From positions 1-64,000 of the forward strand of contig CBFIHA010000007.1 in assembly GCA_965662195.1 (NCBI GenBank): a DNA stretch of 64,000 nucleotides, read 5' to 3'. Below the pieces are notes generated by a model, which had not been told where the DNA came from, searched no databases, and was given only the letters and a program-made list of their open reading frames with translations. The position numbers and the translations under genes were made by a program. Positions 36,301 to 43,392 of the stretch are shown piece by piece (position 1 is the stretch's first letter; the number at the start of each line of letters is the position of its first letter). The stretch comes from UBA1268 sp965662195 (GTDB lineage Bacteria; Planctomycetota; Planctomycetia; Pirellulales; UBA1268).

Positions 36301-36657
36301 GAGCTTGATCCAGCGTTCAAATGCGGTCACGACCGCCGCCGCTGGCTTGGGGCCACCCTTGGGCATCGGCAGGTCTTCCTCATGGCGGAGCGCCAGCATG
36401 ATCGAACTTTGTTCGGGTTCACCGGGCACGACTGCCGGCCCGTAATAGCCCCCCTCGGCCAGCCCGCCGGCCCAGTCGAGGGCCAGGCCGTTTTCCCTGG
36501 TGCCGTGGGTGGCATGGCAGCTGTAGCAGCGTTCCACCAGGTAGGGCCGGATGGTCCGTTCGAAGAGTTCGTCGCCCTCACCACCGGATGCGCAACGGCC
36601 TCCCAGAACCGAAAGAAATGCCAGGCAGACCAAAGTTGCCAGAATCGGACGGATCAT
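33346..36657 (-). CDS. Planctomycete cytochrome c / DUF1549 / DUF1553 (PSD1) protein
   Basis: A 1,103-residue exported protein (signal peptide IRPILATLVCLAFLSVLGG). A PSCyt1 haem-binding region with CYSCH (YLVERCYSCHATHG) and an axial-Met candidate (LPMPKGG) is followed by DUF1549 (HPVDRFLFNRMAEAGV, ERWARHWLDCVRY), a second C-x-x-CH (CARCHNHKFDAI), a long variable middle with a coiled-coil stretch, and DUF1553 near the C-terminus (FVNRVWHHLFGRGIV, GEQPSHPELLDYLAGRF). Such proteins are thought to take part in polysaccharide or redox processes in the periplasm, but the activity is not established. The gene starts divergently from the IclR gene. Confidence 0.95.
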   Translation of the reverse strand: MIRPILATLVCLAFLSVLGGRCASGGEGDELFERTIRPYLVERCYSCHATHGTRENGLALDWAGGLAEGGYYGPAVVPGEPEQSSIMLALRHEEDLPMPKGGPKPAAAVVTAFERWIKLGAADPRQEPPTREQLAEATSWEATFQRRLNWWSLKPLTDPAVPAASEQSGWLASSAHPVDRFLFNRMAEAGVTPASEADPDTLLRRATLVLTGLPPTIEQRQTFIEDQRPDRWDRLIDRLIDSPAFAERWARHWLDCVRYCETHGSEGNPAIPHAWRFRDWCIRAIDSDLPIDQFFREQIAGDLLADPRIDEEHQINESALGIGQLRMVPHGFNPTDPLDELVTFTDNQIDVLSKAFLGMTVSCARCHNHKFDAISQADFYALFGVLESCRPAVIQADAPGRDAAQREKLAALKQAIKFELAAAWLAAIDELVARLDRAVAADRADAAELERLEASPPGAADNAADKKKMAEQRKTREAERKRLHDHRRARRDPGHPLAVVFRLADAAAADREAVWLALRQDSAAAGNAAQADRGGLPPPNTWYASGNGLAGATAAGAFRVEPEGERVLNGLLPAGIHSNLLASSAGGVLHSPQFAVDGKPIRMLVAGAGGARGRIVIRNYPRALGLNYFRTSLDDGQFRWITLQNSYFTGEEAHLELATGADIPVETVTGKRSWFSLLAVDRGDGPLPPPLSPAGLLSLLPADDPLLAAATVDRARLAEGYARAIRRALTAWQQSRTTAAEVRLVNALLEADLLPARLAELPKVAPLVSQYREIDQSIAPPVRAPGVLEGTVDDQPLFVRGDHRQPADRVPRRFLEAFDPTAFPTGNSGRLQLADAIVAADNPLAPRVFVNRVWHHLFGRGIVASVDTFGAMGEQPSHPELLDYLAGRFREEGWSLKKLVRQLVRSRAFRLAASPTASAAAADPTNRLVSHWQLRRLEGEAIRDSLLTVSGLLDNKQFGPSAGDKANRRSIYVPVLRNVEEPFLSVFDPPSTQSTQGRRDISHAPAQTLVLFNGDLARRCSEATARALLADPELAGAQARIEWLFIRSLGRPPTAEERAGSMAWLKAEAARRGLDPAAAAASLPLWGDLVHAVLNLEEFIHVN

Positions 36658-36693
36658 CCTGCAGACTCCTCACCAGACCAGGTCGGCCGGCCA

Positions 36694-36729
36694 TTGACAA
36701 TTCCTCAATACGAATGCATTCTTATAGAA
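36694..36729. promoter_or_regulatory. Candidate divergent promoter and operator
   Basis: In the 114 bases between the PSCyt1 and IclR genes, TTGACA (36694-36699) is a good -35. The perfect ten-base palindrome GAATGCATTC (36712-36721) lies where the -10 would fall 17 bases on. On the minus strand TATAAG (36727-36722) is a plausible -10 for the PSCyt1 gene. The palindrome overlaps both, as expected for an operator controlling both directions. Confidence 0.4.
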
Positions 36730-36771
36730 GAGTCAAGTGATCGGCTCCAGTCAACCTGAATCCGCCTCGCC

Positions 36772-37602
36772 ATGGTCAGCATCAGCCTCGCCTCCCAGCC
36801 ATCGTCCGCCCCACCCGCTGCGACGGATTGTGACGACCTGCCCTCGCCCACTTGCGGCAAGGTGCTGATGATCATGGAATTGCTCGCGGCGCACCCCGAC
36901 GGCCTGACCGCCGCAGCCGCTGCCCGCCTCAGCGGCATCACCTCCAACCTGGTTTTTCGCATCCTCAAGACCCTGGTTGCTCGCGGCTTCTGCCTTCAGC
37001 AGGCTGAGACCAAGGCCTATCGGCTGTCGAGCCGGCTGCTGGAGTTGGCCAGCCCGCAGGTTGGTGAGGCGAGCCTGGCCGTCGTCGCCTACGGCTCCCT
37101 CTGCCAGCTGCGTGACGCAACTGCTGAAACGGCCCAGTTGGTGATCGAATCGGCCGGCAAGGCATTGGTGCTTGAGCAGGTGCGGGGCACCCAGCCGCTG
37201 CAGGTCTGCGGTCAGGTTGGCATGCGGACGCCGCTCTATTCATCGGCACCGGGTAAGGCGATCCTGGCCTGGTGGGACGAGCCGCAGCGGACCGCCTGGT
37301 TTCGCAGTCGCCGGCTCAAGCGATTCACCGCTACCACCCTTGCCGACCGGCCCAGCCTGCTGGCCGATCTGGCCCGCTCACGCGATCGTGGCTACACGGT
37401 CGATCTGGCTGAAGGCAACGAGGGCATCCACTGCGTCGCCGCACCAATCCTCGACCCATACGGCCAGCCAATCGCGGCAGTGACGATCATGGCCCCGGTC
37501 TCCCGGCTGGGTGAAGAGACCATCCCCACCGCCGCGATCGCCTGCAAGGCGGCAGCCGCAGCCATCGAAGCAGCTCTGGCCGGCCGCTTTCCCATAGCCT
37601 GA
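36772..37602 (+). CDS. IclR family transcriptional regulator
   Basis: A 276-residue protein with a winged helix at residues about 22-85 (GKVLMIMELLAAHPDGLTAA, then RILKTLVARGFCLQ and YRLSSRLLELA) and the IclR effector-binding GAF-like domain after residue 95 (RDATAETAQLVIESAGKALV, then LYSSAPGKAILAWW and GYTVDLAEGNEGIHCVAAPI). Members bind small organic acids or sugars and control adjacent catabolic operons. It is divergent from the PSCyt1-DUF1501 pair with a palindrome between them, so that pair, and perhaps the aroE/ABC genes behind it, are likely targets. Confidence 0.92.
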   Translation: MVSISLASQPSSAPPAATDCDDLPSPTCGKVLMIMELLAAHPDGLTAAAAARLSGITSNLVFRILKTLVARGFCLQQAETKAYRLSSRLLELASPQVGEASLAVVAYGSLCQLRDATAETAQLVIESAGKALVLEQVRGTQPLQVCGQVGMRTPLYSSAPGKAILAWWDEPQRTAWFRSRRLKRFTATTLADRPSLLADLARSRDRGYTVDLAEGNEGIHCVAAPILDPYGQPIAAVTIMAPVSRLGEETIPTAAIACKAAAAAIEAALAGRFPIA

Positions 37603-37622
37603 CACCCCGGCCAGCACACCCG

Positions 37623-39410
37623 TCACGGCAGCGGCGGTGGGCCAGCGGGCTGGCCGCTGGTCTTTCGCAGCGGATATTTTGGCTGCCAACCCGGCGACTG
37701 CTGTCGCAGCCAGGCGTCAAGCCGGCCAGCGAGGGTCGCCCGCACATGCGGTTCATTCGCCGCTCGATCGTCTGCCTCGCCGACGTCATCGGTCAGGCAG
37801 AAAAGCGACCAGGTCTCCGACTCGTAGTCATAGCCGACCTTCCACCGCCGTCCGGCAACTTCGTCAATCAGCCAGGCCCCGGGCCGGGCCCGGTTGTCGA
37901 GATAGCCGGGAAAGAGAAAGCCGATCGGGCCACGGTCAGGGTCACGGCCAGGGGCGAGCATCTCAGCAGCAAACGATTCACCATCAAGCGGGTGGGTATC
38001 TTCAGCTGGCCGCCAGTTTCCACCCGCCAGCTCCAGGCAGGTCGGATAGTAGTCAACGGCATGCACCATTCGCTGACTCACCCTGCCTTCCGGCAGTCGC
38101 CCCGGCCAGCAGGCGATAAGCGGCACTCGGATGCCCCCCTCGGTGAACATGCCCTTCTCGCCCCGCAGCGGTTGATTGTCGGCGTGGGTGCCGCCATTGT
38201 CTGAGGTGAAGAGCACCAGGGTGTTTTCACGAATCGAGTCTGCCGGATCACCATCGCCGTTGGGGTCAGCCAGCACAGCCAGCAGCCGACCGATGTTTTC
38301 ATCGACACCGGCAATGAAGCCGAGGTACTCCGCTTGCTGCCTGCCTTTCGCTCGTTTGGCTGCCGCCGCGGCCAGGTCAGGCCGGGCCCGCACCGGCCCG
38401 TGGACGGCATAGGTATGAAACTGCAGATAGAACGGGCGGTCACCGGCAGCGAGGCTGCCGACCGTTTCGACCAGAGCGTCGCCCATGGCGTCACTGATGT
38501 GCTTCGATGTTCCGGCCAGCGAGGCCGGCAGCCCCCGCTGTGAAAGGTATTGTTCGTCGTATGGTGCGGCCCAGCGATCGAAGTCACCCTTACCAAGATT
38601 TTTGAATCGCCAGCGACCGTTCTGTTGCGAGGCAAAACAGGTCGGCTGATGTCCCTGCTGGCAGCCGCCGATGTTGCGGTCAAAGCCGGCCTGGTCCGGG
38701 AGGGTTTCCGGACCGGCGTGTCCGCCGACGTGGTACTTGCCGATGTGGGCGGTCGTGTACCCGTTCCGCTGCATTGCCTCGGCAATCGTCACCGCCGCCG
38801 CCGCCACGTCCTCATGCTGGGCCGGCCCCCGGAACCGGGCCTGCTGCTTGGTGATACCGCCGCGGCCATGGCGGTTGAGGCTGCCGACCACGTAGATGTC
38901 GTTGTGAACGCGGGCCGGATACTGCCCTGTCAGCATCGCCGCCCGGGTCGGCGCACAGTTGGGCTGGGCATAGGCATACGGAAAGCTGACGCCGGCCGCC
39001 GCCAGCCGCTCAAGGTTTGGCGTCAGATAGACCGGGGCCGCCGTGCCGAGCGTCGGCCCGGCTGCACTGAGATGATTCCAGCCGAGGTCATCGACCATGA
39101 ACACCACGATATTCGGCTGGCTGGCAGCGGCCGCCACAAATCTTGTTTCACCAAGGGGGTTCTTCTCGTAATTGATTGGCTGAGGGGCGGGACGCTGCCA
39201 ATCGAGCGGGGTCGGAAACTGAGCACAGCCGGGATGACGAAGCGAAGTTTCCATCGAGTGGGTGAAGGGCAGGATGCCCGCAGCGAACGTCCAGCGAGAT
39301 GGCAGGGGCTCGCCCCGACGCTTCGGAAACGCCCCCGGAAAATTCCCGAAAAAGCCGCCGATGGCAACCACAAGACTTATGTTCAAAAACCATCGCTTTT
39401 GTCGTCGCAT
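37623..39410 (-). CDS. Arylsulfatase-type sulfatase with an in-frame repeat insertion
   Basis: A 595-residue exported protein. The formylglycine motif C-x-P-x-R is present in AQPNCAPTRAAMLTGQYP. Metal ligands come from NIVVFMVDDLGWNHLS and LVLFTSDNGGTHADN; HAVDYYPTCLELAG and the C-terminal sub-domain fit the family. It hydrolyses sulfate esters after Cys maturation by a formylglycine-generating enzyme. The start gives a plausible signal peptide (RRQKRWFLNISLVVAIGGFF). Residues about 30-77 are not sulfatase: they are the reverse-strand translation of the 142-bp repeat. No clear ribosome site precedes ATG 39410. A GTG just before the catalytic domain would give a protein without a signal peptide. 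Confidence 0.88.
   Translation of the reverse strand: MRRQKRWFLNISLVVAIGGFFGNFPGAFPKRRGEPLPSRWTFAAGILPFTHSMETSLRHPGCAQFPTPLDWQRPAPQPINYEKNPLGETRFVAAAASQPNIVVFMVDDLGWNHLSAAGPTLGTAAPVYLTPNLERLAAAGVSFPYAYAQPNCAPTRAAMLTGQYPARVHNDIYVVGSLNRHGRGGITKQQARFRGPAQHEDVAAAAVTIAEAMQRNGYTTAHIGKYHVGGHAGPETLPDQAGFDRNIGGCQQGHQPTCFASQQNGRWRFKNLGKGDFDRWAAPYDEQYLSQRGLPASLAGTSKHISDAMGDALVETVGSLAAGDRPFYLQFHTYAVHGPVRARPDLAAAAAKRAKGRQQAEYLGFIAGVDENIGRLLAVLADPNGDGDPADSIRENTLVLFTSDNGGTHADNQPLRGEKGMFTEGGIRVPLIACWPGRLPEGRVSQRMVHAVDYYPTCLELAGGNWRPAEDTHPLDGESFAAEMLAPGRDPDRGPIGFLFPGYLDNRARPGAWLIDEVAGRRWKVGYDYESETWSLFCLTDDVGEADDRAANEPHVRATLAGRLDAWLRQQSPGWQPKYPLRKTSGQPAGPPPLP
39181..39322. repeat. 142-bp dispersed repeat, copy B (inside the sulfatase gene)
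   Basis: Direct-orientation partner of 21150-21291 with 18 differences in 142 gap-free positions, counted by hand. It lies in the 5' part of the sulfatase gene and is read through in frame on the minus strand, contributing residues around GEPLPSRWTFAAGILPF and SLRHPGCAQFPTPLDW. Confidence 0.85.
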
Positions 39411-39453
39411 TTTTGTGCTTTAAAACGGGAGGTCCCCACCGTGACCAGTACAG

Positions 39454-40551
39454 CTATCGCTCCGGTGGCCGCCGGCCGATCCGAACCTGAAGATCGAGCT
39501 GCTTCTCCTGCCTCCTGATCCGGATGGTCACCTCACTGCCGATCGGCAGCCGGGTAAGCATCAATACAAGCGTGGCAGGACTGTCGACTAGCTCCCCGTC
39601 GATCGCCTCGACCTGATCACCGGGTTTGATACCGGCAACCGCGGCGGGCGAACTCTCGGCCACGGCTGCCACCAGCACACCTCCGCCAGCCTGCTCCCGC
39701 AGCCGCAGGCCGATGTGGCCACGTTCAACCTGCCCGTGCTGGCGAATCTCATCACAGATGCGGCGGGCGGTGTTGCTCGGAATGGCAAAACCGATTCCCC
39801 GGAAACTCCGGCCGACGATCGCGGTGGTCAGCCCCATCACCCGGCCGTGGACGTCGACCAGCGGTCCACCGGAGTTGCCCGGATTGATCGAGGCATCGGT
39901 CTGCAAGAATTCTTCATAGGGATTGCCGACCACACCGCGACGGCCCACACCGCTAATGATGCCGTAGGTCAGGGTGCGGTCGAGGCCGTAGGGATTGCCG
40001 ATCGCCCAGACCATTTCGCCCACCTCCAGGCTCTCGCTGTCGCCCCAGTCGGCGACGGGTAGATCGTCGGCGTCGATCTGCAGCACCGCCAGGTCAGTGG
40101 CGGCATCGGACCCGACCAGCCGGGCCGGAAACAGGCGGTCATCGGCCAGCCGTACCTCGATCGCCTGACTCTGGGCCACCACGTGATAATTGGTGGCGAT
40201 GAAACCGTCGGCCGAAATGATCAGCCCTGAGCCGACCGACTCGTCAAGCTGCCCGCCCGGCAGGCCACCGTGCAACGCCGCAATCTCGTCGATCAGGGTC
40301 TGGGTCCGCCGCACACTGGTGACATTGACCACTGATGGCCCGATCACCCGGGCCAGCGTGGTGAACAGTTTGCCGACCGAGGACAGCTCGGCCACCATCG
40401 CGGCATCCCGGATGGCCCGCAGTTCGGCCCGGGTCTGGGCATAGCGAATCCGGCCAGCAATCGACGGCCAGACGATCAGCCCAACCAACCCCACCAGGCC
40501 GAGGAACAGCACCACGGTCCGGCGGCTGACGCCGGTTGCCGACGCGGTCAT
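39454..40551 (-). CDS. HtrA/DegS-like membrane-anchored serine protease
   Basis: A 365-residue S1C-type protease. One N-terminal membrane anchor (VVLFLGLVGLVGLIVWPSIA), then the trypsin-like domain with the triad His in FIATNYHVVAQ, Asp in SDAATDLAVLQID and Ser in TDASINPGNSGGPLVD, then one PDZ domain (GHIGLRLREQ, SSPAAVAGIKPGDQVEAIDG). The layout resembles DegS (anchor, protease, one PDZ), suggesting envelope-stress or quality-control work in the periplasm. Its start overlaps the stop of cinA (ATGA at 40548-40551). A second, soluble HtrA-like protease is encoded at 43393. Confidence 0.93.
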   Translation of the reverse strand: MTASATGVSRRTVVLFLGLVGLVGLIVWPSIAGRIRYAQTRAELRAIRDAAMVAELSSVGKLFTTLARVIGPSVVNVTSVRRTQTLIDEIAALHGGLPGGQLDESVGSGLIISADGFIATNYHVVAQSQAIEVRLADDRLFPARLVGSDAATDLAVLQIDADDLPVADWGDSESLEVGEMVWAIGNPYGLDRTLTYGIISGVGRRGVVGNPYEEFLQTDASINPGNSGGPLVDVHGRVMGLTTAIVGRSFRGIGFAIPSNTARRICDEIRQHGQVERGHIGLRLREQAGGGVLVAAVAESSPAAVAGIKPGDQVEAIDGELVDSPATLVLMLTRLPIGSEVTIRIRRQEKQLDLQVRIGRRPPER

Positions 40552-41771
40552 GGCCCCCCTCCAACGCCGGCGTTCGCCAGCAACAGCCGCACCGTATCGA
40601 GGGCCGTCTTGGCGGCCCGTGCCAGGGCAATGTCACCGCCGCCAAGGAGATGTTCAACGACCTGCAGCTCTCCGGCCCGGGCGATCGCGAGATCGACCGC
40701 CTGCCGCTGGCCAGCCGGCCGGACTGGACCGACTGCCAGGCCGATCGTGGCTCCCTGCCGGTCGGCAGCGTCAGCCGCCGCCGCGGCCAGCGCCGCCGGC
40801 TCGCCCGACAACTCGGGCATCACCAGGCCGCCACGAAAGGCAGCCTGGGGCTGGCCCCTGCGGCTGGCGGCCTGGGCCATCAGGCTGACAACCCGCCCGT
40901 GCGTGCCAGCCTCGATGCAGGCCAGGCTCGCGGCCGAACCCAGCAGCGCAACAAGCGCCGCATCCTCCACCTCGTCATCCTCGACACCATACACGAGCCG
41001 ACCGAGCGCTTCTCGAATCAGCGACTCGGTCCCGCCGATCTTGGCCTGGCAGCCAGCCTCGTCGTCGGCCCAGGCCGAGATCCGCAGCGTGATGGTCGCC
41101 TCGTGGGCGGTAATGCCGACGGTCGGATCGCGGCCCCGTTCAATCAGGCCCGGCAGCATCGACTCAATCGCGCTCTCCCCAGCGCCGAAGCATTTCAGCC
41201 GGCGATGCCGCAGCACCCGGCGACTCCCGGCGACCACCTCGAGCTGCGGGGCGACCGTCTCCCGCCACATCCGCCGCATCTCCGACGGCACTCCGGGTAG
41301 AGCGAACACCCGGCTCCCCTGCCCCCGGCCCCAGCCGGCCGCCGCCGGCAACGAAAGATCGATGCCGGGGGCCGTGCCGTCGGGGTTGGGAATCGGCTGG
41401 CTACCGGCGGGAAACAGCGCCTGTCGCCGATTGCTCTCGGGCATGTCCATGCCGCGGCGGGCAAACCGGGTTTCGACCGCCGCCAGCGAGGCCTTGCAGC
41501 AGACCAGCTCGGCTCCCGCCACCGCCGCCAGCACATCCCGGGTCAGGTCATCGGCGGTGGGGCCCAAGCCTCCGGTCGCCAGCACCACCTGCGTCCGCCG
41601 GGCGGCCGCTGTGAAGGCCTCGACCCCGGCCTCCAGCGTATCGCAGACGGTCGTGTGGTAGCCGGTGGGAATTCCCAGCAGGCCGAGTTCGCGGGAAAGC
41701 CACTGGCTGTTGGTGTCGAGCCGCTGCCCGCTGGTCAGTTCATCCCCGATGGCAATCACCTCGGCGAGCAT
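40548..41771 (-). CDS. cinA: CinA-like protein (MoCF domain plus nicotinamide-nucleotide amidase domain)
   Basis: A 407-residue protein. The N-terminal COG1058/MoCF-binding domain shows AEVIAIGDELTSGQRLDTNS, ATGGLGPTADDLTRDVLA and FALPGVPSEMRRMWRE. A KH-like middle (GITAHEATITLRISA) follows. The C-terminal CinA amidase domain starts near residue 255. In other bacteria the N-domain hydrolyses ADP-ribose and the C-domain deamidates NMN. In the C-domain the usual ES-C-TGG-x-x-A stretch reads CIEAGTHGRVVSLMAQ, so the amidase site looks altered. The ATG at 41771 begins the conserved core. Confidence 0.92.
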   Translation of the reverse strand: MLAEVIAIGDELTSGQRLDTNSQWLSRELGLLGIPTGYHTTVCDTLEAGVEAFTAAARRTQVVLATGGLGPTADDLTRDVLAAVAGAELVCCKASLAAVETRFARRGMDMPESNRRQALFPAGSQPIPNPDGTAPGIDLSLPAAAGWGRGQGSRVFALPGVPSEMRRMWRETVAPQLEVVAGSRRVLRHRRLKCFGAGESAIESMLPGLIERGRDPTVGITAHEATITLRISAWADDEAGCQAKIGGTESLIREALGRLVYGVEDDEVEDAALVALLGSAASLACIEAGTHGRVVSLMAQAASRRGQPQAAFRGGLVMPELSGEPAALAAAAADAADRQGATIGLAVGPVRPAGQRQAVDLAIARAGELQVVEHLLGGGDIALARAAKTALDTVRLLLANAGVGGGP

Positions 41772-41821
41772 GCGGCATCCCCTTCCCGGCGGCGTACGGT
41801 ATCATCTGAGTGCGGCTCCCG

Positions 41822-41859
41822 GCGGGATCGTGATCCCGCTGCGGCGGCCTAGCCGCCGC
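41822..41859. repeat. Two adjacent hairpins in the divergent cinA promoter region
   Basis: GCGGGATC (41822-41829) pairs with GATCCCGC (41832-41839). Two bases on, GCGGCGGC (41841-41848) pairs with GCCGCCGC (41852-41859) around a CTA loop. Both stems are perfect. They lie between divergent genes, so they are not terminators for either and could be operator or leader structures. Confidence 0.5.
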
Positions 41860-41934
41860 CCGCACCAGTTACCCTGTTCTCACCGACACTGCGGCGGACG
41901 TCAACGTGGCCCGCCCCACCCCGCACGGCAGCAG

Positions 41935-43194
41935 ATGAAACTCGGCCTTCTCGGTGGCGACCGGCAGACCCTTGCAGTGGCCGCCGCCGGCCTGGCGGCG
42001 GGGGATGGGATCGGCCCGGCAATCGGCCTGCCGCCGGATCAGCCTGCTCCGGGCGCAGCCATTGACTGGCAGTCAGCAGAGCAATGGCAGCTGCTGCTGG
42101 AGGCCGAACGCTGCGACGCCGTGCTGGTAGCCATCGACGGCTGGACCGACGAACGGGCCGAGCAGGTCCGGACCCTCGTGCAGACCGGCCGCCCCCTGCT
42201 TCTGAACCATCCGGCCTGCCTGTCGATGCTCTGGGCTTACGAGCTCGACATGATCCTGGCCGATTCCCCCGCTGGCGTCGTCCCCTTCCTGCCGGCCCGG
42301 CAACACCCTCTGATCGGCACACTCAGGCGGTTTATTGAACAGTCCATCGCCGGCGGCGGTCCCTTCGGCAGCCTCGAGACGTTGCAGCTGGAACGCCGGC
42401 AAGCCGATCGCAGCCGTGATGCAGTGCTGGCCAGCCTGGCCCGTGATGCCGACCTCATCCGGGTACTCGTCGGCGACCCTGCCCGGCTGATGACGCTCGG
42501 CAGCGGCGGGGATGATGCCTGGCCCACCCTGGCCGTGGGCCTCACCGGCCCCGATCAACTGCCGGTTCGCTGGCAGGTTGCCAAAGCCGCTACGTCCGAA
42601 CTGGTGATCGAATTGATCTGTGCAACTGGCAGGCTGCGAATTGAGGCACCGGGCGACCTCGCTGGTAGCTGGCAGCTTCGCCAACTGCCCGATGCGGCCG
42701 GCCAGCCGCTGCCCCTCGACCATCCCGAGCACAGCCCCGCGTTTGATCCCGCCGCAGTCATGCTCGAAACGCTCCGTCAGCAGGTCGCGGGGACGGCCGA
42801 AGAAACAGCCGGCGACACGATCGCCGCGGCAACCTGGGCCGACGCTGCCCGCACGATCGAACTGGCCGAAACCGTTCCCCGGAGCCTCACCAAGGGGCGG
42901 GCGATCGATCTGCATCAGGAGGAGTTCAGTGAACTGGGCACCTTCCGGGGGACCATGGCCTCACTCGGCTGCGGGATCATCATGGCCGGTCTCCTGCTGC
43001 TGTTTCTGGCCACGCTTGTCGGCGGTGTGGCCCAGGCCGCCGGCTGGGAATTCGGTGAACGGCTGGCCTCGTTCTGGCCCTACGTCATCCTGCTGACCCT
43101 GCTGTTGTTTCTCACGCTGCAGCTGCTTCCACTGCTGCTGCCCAAGCCAGCCGGCCCGCCACCCGACGCCGACGAGCCGCCCCCCCCAGCCTGA
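41935..43194 (+). CDS. Membrane-anchored oxidoreductase-like protein (degenerate Gfo/Idh/MocA fold)
   Basis: A 419-residue protein. The first strand-turn-helix MKLGLLGGDRQTLAVAAAGL recalls a Rossmann dinucleotide site. LVQTGRPLLLNHPAC corresponds to the usual G-K-x-V-x-x-EKP helix start, but EKP is missing. The next 200 residues fit the second alpha/beta domain of Gfo/Idh/MocA proteins. Residues about 345-400 form two membrane helices (GCGIIMAGLLLLFLATLVGG and FWPYVILLTLLLFLTLQLLP), with a Pro-rich tail. Without the catalytic Lys it is probably a binding or structural protein. The gene is divergent from cinA. Function unknown. Confidence 0.72.
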   Translation: MKLGLLGGDRQTLAVAAAGLAAGDGIGPAIGLPPDQPAPGAAIDWQSAEQWQLLLEAERCDAVLVAIDGWTDERAEQVRTLVQTGRPLLLNHPACLSMLWAYELDMILADSPAGVVPFLPARQHPLIGTLRRFIEQSIAGGGPFGSLETLQLERRQADRSRDAVLASLARDADLIRVLVGDPARLMTLGSGGDDAWPTLAVGLTGPDQLPVRWQVAKAATSELVIELICATGRLRIEAPGDLAGSWQLRQLPDAAGQPLPLDHPEHSPAFDPAAVMLETLRQQVAGTAEETAGDTIAAATWADAARTIELAETVPRSLTKGRAIDLHQEEFSELGTFRGTMASLGCGIIMAGLLLLFLATLVGGVAQAAGWEFGERLASFWPYVILLTLLLFLTLQLLPLLLPKPAGPPPDADEPPPPA

Positions 43195-43392
43195 TCCGCT
43201 CCCGGCTTGAACCGGCCCAAAGCGGCCCGCAAACTCGGCCCGGCCGGCACGACCCGGATGCTTGCAGCCCGCTGCTGGCAAGGTGTGAGGGCGGCCTGCC
43301 CGGCATCAAAAACTCTTCATCGCTCGCGCCGACCCTAACCGTGTGGGCGGTTTGCATGCCGCCACTGGCTGCCAACTGTCTGGAATCCCTCG

